Assembly (NCBI GenBank): GCA_002339135.1
Contig: DDJR01000117.1
Span: 1 to 12,378, forward strand
Direction: 5' to 3'
DNA from: Flavobacteriales bacterium UBA2619
GTDB lineage: Bacteria > Bacteroidota > Bacteroidia > Flavobacteriales_D > Sanyastnellaceae
DNA: 12,378 nucleotides
The translations under genes and the position numbers were made by a program. The notes under the pieces are model-generated. The model did no database searches. It was not told the DNA's origin and saw nothing but the letters and a program-made list of their open reading frames with translations. This document shows positions 7,673 through 12,378 of the stretch, one piece after another; the first letter of the stretch is position 1; the number at the start of each line of letters is the position of its first letter.

Positions 7673-7889
7673 CCCAAAGGTGGGCAGCAGCTTCCTTTCT
7701 CACGGCTAGGATACGTCCGCATGTGCAGATTGCCATAGGTCCATTGAGTGGGGCGACATGCTTTACTTCCACCTCTGATCCAACGCAACAACCCATTTGT
7801 ACGAGTGCCATGACCTCTTCCGGGGTATCCACCCTTTCAATGACTCCCATCTCATCGGGCTTAAGGTCACATAATTTTTTTACACTCAT
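7638..7889 (-). CDS. feoA: FeoA-domain ferrous iron transport protein
   Basis: This encodes 83 residues. The pattern is the small SH3-like FeoA fold: an N-terminal LCDLKPDEMGVIERV, then ALVQMGCCVGSEVEVKHVAPLNGP (lacking the usual RL before the -GM-PG- turn), then ICTCGRILAVRKEAAAHLWV. FeoA is a cytoplasmic partner of FeoB needed for full Fe(II) uptake. Here it is alone, on the strand opposite feoB and about 1.6 kb from it, with tetR and alkB between. Its last 11 codons and stop overlap the alkB 3' end by 35 bases; the FeoA core ends just before this overlap, so the tail SEQAQVA may be an extension. The Cys-rich MGCC and CTCG patches are also notable. A distant FeoA-domain regulator is a less likely alternative. 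Confidence 0.85.
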   Translation of the reverse strand: MSVKKLCDLKPDEMGVIERVDTPEEVMALVQMGCCVGSEVEVKHVAPLNGPMAICTCGRILAVRKEAAAHLWVRVASEQAQVA

Positions 7890-7893
7890 GCGG

Positions 7894-7925
7894 CAAATTT
7901 AATGCAACGCAACTGCAAAATCAAT
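7894..7925 (-). promoter_or_regulatory. feoA promoter, probably leaderless
   Basis: On the minus strand, ATTG (7925-7922) is followed after 20 bases by TAAATTTG (7901-7894), an exact TAnnTTTG box. Only four bases (CCGC) separate the box from the feoA ATG at 7889. With the usual distance from -7 box to start site, transcription would begin at or within a base or two of the A of the ATG. The spacing between boxes is the family norm. Confidence 0.55.
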
Positions 7926-8222
7926 CCCCTTTTTATGTGATTTATTTATCCTGGGCAGATTGATCTAATCACCTGTTTTAAAATCTTTTAAGACTAGGGT
8001 TCGATTTCTCAAGTTCCTTGTTGGTGAAATTATTGCTTGAGAAGAGTGACCTCTGTATCGCGTTCTTCAACATCGTTCTTCCATGCATCAAATTGGACCG
8101 CGGCTATGACACCTATCCCAACAAGCTTTGTTTCAGCCAACATAAAAAACACATGCTCACAGCACTTAAATTTCCTGGATTCCGAAAATAAACTTACATC
8201 AAAAGCTCTTCTCCTGTATGTT
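7926..8222. other. Intergenic region without a convincing gene
   Basis: This AT-rich stretch of about 300 bases lies upstream of feoA and downstream of the copper-domain gene, both read on the minus strand. Short open frames exist on both strands, the longest being a 66-codon minus frame at 8030-8230 without recognisable similarity. A weak minus-strand hairpin, TGCT-GTG-AGCA at 8164-8154 followed by GTGTTTTTT, may end the copper-domain gene's transcript. A short palindrome GATT-GATCT-AATC near 7958-7970 has no assigned role. I see no RNA gene or repeat. Confidence 0.5.
8144..8164 (-). terminator. Weak candidate terminator of the cupredoxin-domain gene
   Basis: On the minus strand, TGCT (8164-8161), loop GTG (8160-8158) and AGCA (8157-8154) form a 4-bp stem, followed after a few bases by a run of six T (8149-8144). 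The stem is short, so efficiency is doubtful, but it lies about 60 bases past the stop of the gene at 8223-9350 and no better structure is visible. Confidence 0.25.
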
Positions 8223-9350
8223 TTACTCAACGATAAACTGTTGCGTCTTTCCCGCTTGAGTTTTTAACGTATAGAGACCCTTTTTCCAGTCGTTTACATT
8301 GAACACCCAACTTGAAACCACGCCTGTTTCTTCAACCAATTTTCCGACAGAATCGAAAACTTGAAGCGTGGACTGTGTGTTTAAGGTGATGGTTAAAGTC
8401 GATGTCGCTGGGTTCGGAAAAATTGTCCCTGACAAAGCTTCTATTTCAACTGCGATAGAAGTTGATGATCCCGCACAATCACAATTTTCTTGTATCACAT
8501 CATCCGCTGTATTTTCGTTTTCATCGTCACAAGCGTCGCCGACGAACACACAGCTCTGATCATCATCTGTTGAGTTGACATTGTAATTGCATGCTTCTGC
8601 ATTCGTGCATCCGCTGGTCTCATACTCATCACAGATTCCATCTCCATCAGCGTCATTGATGCATTCGCAGTAACAATCGTCGATGTAAATACAATTCGCT
8701 TCATCAATGTTGATGAAAAACACAGTTGTTGTTGCAGGATCCTGATAGGCACAAGCACAGTCTACGGCAATTATCTCATACTCTAAACAAGTGTCGCAGA
8801 TGCCATCTTCATCAAGATCTGTGAGGCAAGCTCCATCACAATCATACCCCTGCTCAGCATATACACAAGATTCATTGTCTTCTGTTGCAGTCATGTCGTA
8901 ATTGCAAGCCAAAGAATCTGTACATCCAGGAACAGTGGCCACCACTGTTAAGCTTGCGACCATTCCATTTACTGCATGATTTCCAATAGAGCAATCATAA
9001 TCATAAACTCCTGGCACAACAAAAGTATAGGTGCCAATGCAGGTTCCTTGGGGATTTCCAGACGCTGATCCCAACACAAAAGATTCCGGATTGTTAAAGT
9101 CAGCACCGGTGATCGAGCTCACCAATCCATTGACATCGTGAAACCCGTCATAGTTTACCCACCCTACTGTAGTTCCAGCATCAACTGATAAAGAAACAGG
9201 TGTAAACGAAAAGTTTTCGACTGAAATTTCAACATCTGCCCCTGGGCAGATTTCTGTTTGTCCCAAGCTCATCGCAGGAGAAAGAAGCAGAGCTAGTGCT
9301 GCATATACAAGATTTATTTTAGAGGATAGCATCATCGTAAATGGATTCAT
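8223..9350 (-). CDS. Secreted cupredoxin-domain protein with T9SS sorting domain
   Basis: This encodes 375 residues. A signal peptide (about 1-31, ending SLGQ) is followed by a plastocyanin-like copper domain (about 38-137). Type-1 copper ligands can be assigned as H71 (in DGFHDVNG), C120, H125 and M130 (in DCSIGNHAVNGM). Next are two Cys-rich modules, GCTDSLACNY...ESCVY (142-164) and GCTNAEACNY...QSCVF (247-269), interleaved with acidic LDEDGICD and ADGDGICDEY stretches that resemble calcium-binding repeats. The last 70 residues (from IFPNPATSTLTI to QFIVE) form a type A T9SS C-terminal sorting domain, so it should cross the outer membrane and be anchored or released. Electron transfer, copper handling or adhesion are all possible. 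ATG 9350 gives a complete signal; ATGs at codons 6 and 7 would also work. Confidence 0.85.
   Translation of the reverse strand: MNPFTMMLSSKINLVYAALALLLSPAMSLGQTEICPGADVEISVENFSFTPVSLSVDAGTTVGWVNYDGFHDVNGLVSSITGADFNNPESFVLGSASGNPQGTCIGTYTFVVPGVYDYDCSIGNHAVNGMVASLTVVATVPGCTDSLACNYDMTATEDNESCVYAEQGYDCDGACLTDLDEDGICDTCLEYEIIAVDCACAYQDPATTTVFFINIDEANCIYIDDCYCECINDADGDGICDEYETSGCTNAEACNYNVNSTDDDQSCVFVGDACDDENENTADDVIQENCDCAGSSTSIAVEIEALSGTIFPNPATSTLTITLNTQSTLQVFDSVGKLVEETGVVSSWVFNVNDWKKGLYTLKTQAGKTQQFIVE
8544..8612 (-). repeat. Cys-rich GC-D-NY module, second copy
   Basis: This encodes GCTNAEACNY through QSCVF (residues 247-269 of the cupredoxin-domain protein). It shares GCT, the AC-NY core, a D-rich turn and a final SCV with the copy at 8859-8927. 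Such 23-residue modules are common in surface proteins of marine Flavobacteriales; their role is unknown. Confidence 0.7.
8859..8927 (-). repeat. Cys-rich GC-D-NY module, first copy
   Basis: This encodes GCTDSLACNY through ESCVY (residues 142-164), directly after the copper domain. Three spaced cysteines and the NYD core are shared with 8544-8612 and with 10193-10261 in the neighbouring gene. Confidence 0.7.
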
Positions 9351-9463
9351 GATTTGTAATATAACCGTGTAAATTTATTTCTTTTTAGATAAAGTAATCG
9401 TTGATTTTTATGTTAAATGCAACATCTGTTTCTTTTTAATTGAAAAAGTACGCCTTCATTGAA

Positions 9464-10963
9464 TTAGTCCTGTACACAAAGTCTGTGAACAGTCACCCCG
9501 TTGTTGTTTTTGAGATTGATCGTGTATGTTCCGTTTGGAAGGAAGGATAAATCGAGGGTTATTAAACCTTGTGCCATCCTAGAAACTTCAGCATACACAA
9601 CTCTACCCACCGCATCTATCACCTGCAAGTTGACATTCTGCATCTCTTGACTAACCTTTAAGGTAACAACGCCTGATGTTGGATTTGGATACAGCAGGAA
9701 AGTACCTGAATCTATGTCTTCGATGCTTTCTACAAACCCTACAAGAACCCAAACATGAACTGCACACTCATTAGAATCAATGGCTGTCACAAAATATTCT
9801 CCCACAGAAAGCCCAGATGAATCAACTTCATTTCCTGCAACATCATACCAAAAATAACTAAAGCCTCCTGATCCTCCAGTGGCCGTAACTGAACCAACAC
9901 CAAGCGTGCCTGAAGTTGCATCTGTAGATGAAGCTTCCATGGTGATTTCCGATCCTTCTCCTACCTCTATTTCCATCGTTGTGGCACACATTGCTGTCGA
10001 ATCCGTTTCTGCTACCGCACAAGCAACCGAATACGTGCCTGCTGTAACCACAAATTGACCTGTTTCGTTTGTTTCCTCAATTGGTCCAAGCAAAGTATAG
10101 GAAACTGAGACCAATGTGTCCGAAACTGCAGCGACAATCTCACCGTAACCACCGAAGCAATTAGCGTCAGTCGAAGACAGCAATAAAGAGAGATAACAGC
10201 AGGATCCATCATCATAGTCTGCATTGGAGTCATAGTTAGAGGCAGAAGCATCCATACAACCACAATTAGTTATGCCCTCATCATCTTCAAAAGTCCCGAT
10301 TCCCTCAAAATCGATGCTAATCTGAACTGCATTATCTCCCTGTCCCAAGGGGAAAATCTGGCAGTTAATCGTGCCGTTGATAGCTCCAGGGGATGTGATT
10401 TGCATGACAAGCACCCTCAAATTGGCATCGGGCAAAGCATTCGAAGTGGTGCCAAACACAAACCAAGATCCTCCCGTCAATGTGTTTACATTTAAGGAGT
10501 TCCCTCCTGAAACAAAATATTCACTTATGGTAGGAGACATGCTCATATCATCAACAAGAGATGGGTTGGATTCTTCCCCCACATTTGCGGGCCCATTAAG
10601 CCCAACAGTAGCATATGAATCTTCCGCCATTTCAGGGTAGGTTTCCAACAAAACAGGATTGATTCCTGAAGCATTCCAACTCGTGTTATAGGGGGTGTTG
10701 AATATCCCGGACGGAGAATTAACAATTAAGTTTTCTGAATCATTTCCATAAACAGCACTCAACTGATCTGTTGGATCGAGCATATTTACATAAAACCGGT
10801 ACACGGTGTTTCCTGGCACATGGATCGCTGAATCGCTCTCTATTGTTAAAGTGTAGTCACCTGAAAAAAAGACATCTGCATCTTCACACAATTGCGTTTG
10901 TCCCCAACATAACCCGGAATAAAAAACACAGAAGAATGCGGTAAATAAGTTTCTCATTTGCAT
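9464..10963 (-). CDS. Secreted protein with SprB-like repeats and T9SS sorting domain
   Basis: This encodes 499 residues from ATG 10963; ATG 10957 (MRNLF...) is equally plausible, and an in-frame TTG at 10987 is less likely. A signal peptide ends near CWGQ. Residues to about 230 are beta-rich and unrecognised. One Cys-rich module, GCMDASASNY...GSCCY, lies at about 235-257. It is followed by two SprB-like repeats: a degenerate one starting SSTDANCFGG, and a clearer one, SSTDATSGTLGVGSVTATGG through SVGEYFVTAIDSNEC. The C-terminus (LYPNPTSGVVTL to VHRLCVQD) is a type A T9SS sorting domain, so the product should reach the cell surface. SprB repeats occur in large gliding adhesins, but this protein is far smaller and may be a general surface or adhesin-like protein. 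It lies 113 bases upstream of the cupredoxin gene on the same strand; shared transcription is possible but unproven. Confidence 0.82.
   Translation of the reverse strand: MQMRNLFTAFFCVFYSGLCWGQTQLCEDADVFFSGDYTLTIESDSAIHVPGNTVYRFYVNMLDPTDQLSAVYGNDSENLIVNSPSGIFNTPYNTSWNASGINPVLLETYPEMAEDSYATVGLNGPANVGEESNPSLVDDMSMSPTISEYFVSGGNSLNVNTLTGGSWFVFGTTSNALPDANLRVLVMQITSPGAINGTINCQIFPLGQGDNAVQISIDFEGIGTFEDDEGITNCGCMDASASNYDSNADYDDGSCCYLSLLLSSTDANCFGGYGEIVAAVSDTLVSVSYTLLGPIEETNETGQFVVTAGTYSVACAVAETDSTAMCATTMEIEVGEGSEITMEASSTDATSGTLGVGSVTATGGSGGFSYFWYDVAGNEVDSSGLSVGEYFVTAIDSNECAVHVWVLVGFVESIEDIDSGTFLLYPNPTSGVVTLKVSQEMQNVNLQVIDAVGRVVYAEVSRMAQGLITLDLSFLPNGTYTINLKNNNGVTVHRLCVQD
10193..10261 (-). repeat. Cys-rich GC-D-NY module, third copy in the adjacent gene
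   Basis: This encodes GCMDASASNY through GSCCY in the SprB-repeat protein. It matches the two modules of the cupredoxin-domain protein in length (23 residues), in first and last Cys and in the NYD core, but lacks the central Cys (S in place of C). Confidence 0.65.
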
Positions 10964-11045
10964 TGTATTGCAATTTTCAAGATACAACGGATACCACTAT
11001 CGGTTGTGATGGCGTCATTAAATAAGCTTGTTTTCAAGGTTGAAC

Positions 11046-11074
11046 AACAGAATGTAAGTACAAAGAATTCTGTT
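11046..11074 (-). repeat. Perfect 8-bp inverted repeat 3' of msrB
   Basis: AACAGAAT (11046-11053) and ATTCTGTT (11067-11074) are exact reverse complements with a 13-base spacer, placed just beyond the msrB stop on the minus strand. No T-run follows, so it is not a typical terminator. It may stabilise the msrB 3' end or be a site upstream of the next gene. Confidence 0.3.
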
Positions 11075-11086
11075 CTGTCAAAGTTG

Positions 11087-11542
11087 CTAGTCAATACTGG
11101 GCTTGAATTCTAAGCTGACAGAGTTGACGCAGTGTCTCAGTTTTTTTTCTGTAAACTTCTCTCCTTCAAAAACGTGGCCCAGATGACCGCCACAATTAGA
11201 ACAAACAATTTCTGTTCTCACCATACCTGAACTGTAGTCAGATTGACGTGTAACAGCCCCTTCGATTTCGTCATCGAACGAAGGCCAACCGCAATTTGAG
11301 TTGAATTTATCTGTAGATCTAAATAGAGGTGACATGCAGGCTTTACAGTGGTACAACCCCGCCACGTAATGGTTGTCATACTCTCCAGAAAATGGTGCTT
11401 CTGTTCCTTTTTTCACAATGACACTTTTCTCAAATTCAGATAAATGGTCAAAGTGAGATGTGTCCTGAATTACTGTTTTTTGATTGCGACAAAAGCCCAA
11501 CATGAACAAGACGCATACCATGACTGTGGCGAATAATTTCAT
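11087..11542 (-). CDS. msrB: Peptide methionine-R-sulfoxide reductase, exported
   Basis: This encodes 151 residues and reduces the R-epimer of methionine sulfoxide in proteins. The catalytic Cys is C138 in RHCVNSVSLEF. Zinc-binding pairs are C66/C69 (CKAC) and C114/C117 (CSNC), and C84 in SNCGWPSF is placed like the resolving Cys of related enzymes. Residues 1-18 are a hydrophobic signal ending LGFC. It could be a lipoprotein, though Phe before the Cys is unusual, or a simple signal or anchor. The enzyme therefore probably acts in the periplasm, protecting exported proteins from oxidation. The start overlaps the upstream DUF423 stop by ATGA, indicating a two-gene operon with coupled translation. 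The family identity is very clear; the lipid anchor is uncertain. Confidence 0.93.
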   Translation of the reverse strand: MKLFATVMVCVLFMLGFCRNQKTVIQDTSHFDHLSEFEKSVIVKKGTEAPFSGEYDNHYVAGLYHCKACMSPLFRSTDKFNSNCGWPSFDDEIEGAVTRQSDYSSGMVRTEIVCSNCGGHLGHVFEGEKFTEKKLRHCVNSVSLEFKPSID

Positions 11543-11907
11543 TTCAACTTATAAAGTTTCACTAGCAACAAAACCCATCCACTTAGAAAACAGACACCGC
11601 CTATCGGAGTGACAATTCCCAAGTAAGATAATTTAAATATTGCGATTGCATAAAGCGAGCCTGAAAACAACAAAATACCCGCAACAAAAAAAAGAGCAAC
11701 ATAACGTAAATCTACTTTAAACTGCTTGCCCAGCGAGCCGACCAGAATAAGAGCAAGGCTGTGCAAAGCATGGTAGTCATTCCCTGTGTCAAAAACATCC
11801 ATCTTGTCAAAAATGATGGGCGCCAGAGCGTGGGCGCCAAAAGCGCCAATCGAAATTGAAATAAAGCTGAAAATGATCCCAAAATAGATAATTGCTCTGT
11901 CACTCAT
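11539..11907 (-). CDS. DUF423 family small membrane protein
   Basis: This encodes 122 residues with four hydrophobic helices. Family hallmarks are seen in order: SIGAFGAHAL (about 20-29), DYHALHSLALILVG, GILLFSGSLYAIAI and VTPIGGVCFLSGWVLL. DUF423 proteins (E. coli YgdD relatives) are inner-membrane proteins without an assigned biochemical role. It is the first gene of a pair with msrB (4-base ATGA overlap), so the two are likely made together. Upstream, TACATTG (11927-11921) only partly resembles a -7 box. Confidence 0.9.
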   Translation of the reverse strand: MSDRAIIYFGIIFSFISISIGAFGAHALAPIIFDKMDVFDTGNDYHALHSLALILVGSLGKQFKVDLRYVALFFVAGILLFSGSLYAIAIFKLSYLGIVTPIGGVCFLSGWVLLLVKLYKLK

Positions 11908-12079
11908 TGTTGTTGTTTTGCAATGTACAAGATATGACTATTCTGATTTACAGCTTCAGCATATTCTGAAATTTCACCAGACAATTCAAACTCTGTTGCG
12001 AATAACATTTAACGAGTAGAACATATTGAATTATTCTTGGTATCTTTCAGCCCTCTTAGAAAATTGTTGTTCCCTCAGT

Positions 12080-12107
12080 TTGACAGGTTTCTCAGTCATG
12101 ATTCAAT
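12080..12107 (+). promoter_or_regulatory. Possible tRNA-Val promoter
   Basis: TTGACA at 12080-12085 and TTCAAT at 12102-12107 are separated by 16 bases and end about 26 bases before the tRNA. The first box is a perfect -35-like hexamer; the second matches TATAAT at four of six positions. No TAnnTTTG box is present in this gap, so the assignment is tentative. Confidence 0.3.
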
Positions 12108-12133
12108 AAAAAAAATCTGAGAGAAATCATTTA

Positions 12134-12207
12134 GGGCCATTAACTCAGTTGGTTAGAGTGCTACCTCGACATGGTAGAAGTCACTGGTTCGAATCCAGTA
12201 TGGCCCA
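12134..12207 (+). tRNA. tRNA-Val (anticodon GAC) with C33
   Basis: The cloverleaf is complete. The acceptor GGGCCAT pairs perfectly with ATGGCCC. The D stem is ACTC/GAGT, the anticodon stem CTACC/GGTAG, and the T arm ACTGG-TTCGAAT-CCAGT, with discriminator A12207. The anticodon loop TCGACAT places GAC at 12168-12170, reading GUC valine codons; A35, C36 and A73 agree with valine identity. Two oddities are visible. Position 33 (12167) is C instead of the near-universal U. The first D-stem pair is A10-U25 instead of G10-C25, a compensated change. CCA is not encoded (CTA follows). No alternative loop register gives a paired stem with U33. Confidence 0.9.
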
Positions 12208-12210
12208 CTA

Positions 12211-12244
12211 AATAAAAACCCATTCAAATGAGTGGGTTTTTATT
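12211..12244. terminator. Strong bidirectional intrinsic terminator
   Basis: Bases 12211-12225 pair with 12230-12244 around loop AAAT. The stem has a CCCA/TGGG core, one G-T wobble and long A/T arms, giving 15 pairs. The T-run at 12237-12241 ends the tRNA transcript on the plus strand. The mirrored A-run (12214-12218) supplies T's on the minus strand for the convergent OsmC gene, whose stop is 15 bases away. Confidence 0.9.
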
Positions 12245-12258
12245 CGAACAGTCTATGC

Positions 12259-12378
12259 TTAAAAACGGTACGTAAACGAAATGTTTTTTTCTACTGTTTC
12301 TGATAAGGCATGATGAACCGGACAATTGTGAGCAGCTCTTTCTAAAATAGCTTTAGTTTTAGAATCGTATTCTTTTGG
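12259..12378 (-). CDS. OsmC family protein, C-terminal fragment (partial)
   Basis: The minus-strand frame is open from the window edge to TAA at 12261-12259 and gives the last 39 residues. It contains ILERAAHNCPVHHALSETVE and ends FTYRF. The CPVHxxL segment carries the conserved second Cys of OsmC/Ohr-type proteins, which reduce organic or fatty-acid hydroperoxides with a thiol pair. The CPVH form points to the OsmC/YhfA branch rather than classical Ohr. The first Cys and the rest of the protein lie outside the window. It converges on the tRNA and shares its terminator. Confidence 0.75.
   Translation of the reverse strand, partial: PKEYDSKTKAILERAAHNCPVHHALSETVEKNISFTYRF

Noticed and set aside
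8039..8213. GAGAAGAG and CTCTTCTC inverted repeat pair
   Set aside because: The arms are 159 bases apart, low in complexity and lie in non-coding DNA, so chance is a sufficient explanation.
8030..8230. Minus-strand 66-codon frame overlapping the end of the cupredoxin-domain gene by 8 bases
   Set aside because: No recognisable motif, no promoter, and a possible terminator hairpin lies within it. Coding status cannot be supported without homologues.
9432..9448. CTTTTT-AATTG-AAAAAG hairpin after the SprB-repeat gene
   Set aside because: The stem is entirely A/T apart from one terminal pair, too weak for an intrinsic terminator; likely a by-product of AT-rich sequence.
1..12378. CRISPR array, insertion sequence, integrase, attachment site or phage genes
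   Set aside because: No spaced direct-repeat series, transposase or recombinase motif was seen. The tRNA at 12134 has no duplicated 3' end in the window that would mark an integration site.

Overview
The window looks like chromosomal DNA of a Bacteroidetes (Bacteroidota) bacterium, most likely an aquatic or marine Flavobacteriales relative. Several things point there: two secreted proteins ending in type IX secretion (T9SS) sorting domains, which are essentially confined to this phylum; SprB-like repeats; a DUF4292 lipoprotein beside an EnvC-like LytM protein; near-absence of Shine-Dalgarno sequences; and promoter boxes of the Bacteroidetes TAnnTTTG type. I see no insertion sequence, phage gene, integrase or CRISPR array.

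Region 1 (1-3859, + strand) is a tight envelope operon. It holds the tail of a probable sugar-phosphate nucleotidyltransferase, a TPR lipoprotein, a DUF4292 lipoprotein and an EnvC/LytM-type murein hydrolase activator. Genes are separated by 4 bases or overlap (ATGA, then 23 bases).

Region 2 (about 3860-7925) is the most interesting part. It contains feoB (ferrous iron transporter), a TetR-family regulator overlapping the feoB end by 11 bases, an AlkB-type integral-membrane di-iron hydroxylase, and feoA on the opposite strand. feoA overlaps the alkB 3' end by 35 bases. So the two halves of a ferrous-iron uptake system bracket an iron-dependent hydroxylase and its probable regulator. The 70-base tetR-alkB gap is filled by two concentric inverted repeats next to a perfect -7 box placed 3 bases before the alkB ATG. 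feoA has the same promoter-on-start layout, so both mRNAs may be leaderless. A hairpin covers the feoB stop and tetR start. FeoB has an Asp-to-Asn change in its G4 nucleotide-specificity motif.

Region 3 (7926-8222) is a gap of about 300 bases with no convincing gene. Region 4 (8223-10963, - strand) encodes two cell-surface or secreted T9SS cargo proteins. One carries an N-terminal type-1 copper (cupredoxin) domain and two Cys-rich modules; the other carries two SprB-like repeats and one copy of the same Cys-rich module.

Region 5 (11087-11907, - strand) is a two-gene operon of a DUF423 membrane protein and a secreted or lipid-anchored methionine-R-sulfoxide reductase. Region 6 (12134-12378) has a tRNA-Val(GAC) with an abnormal C at position 33, a strong bidirectional terminator, and the 3' end of a convergent OsmC-family gene.
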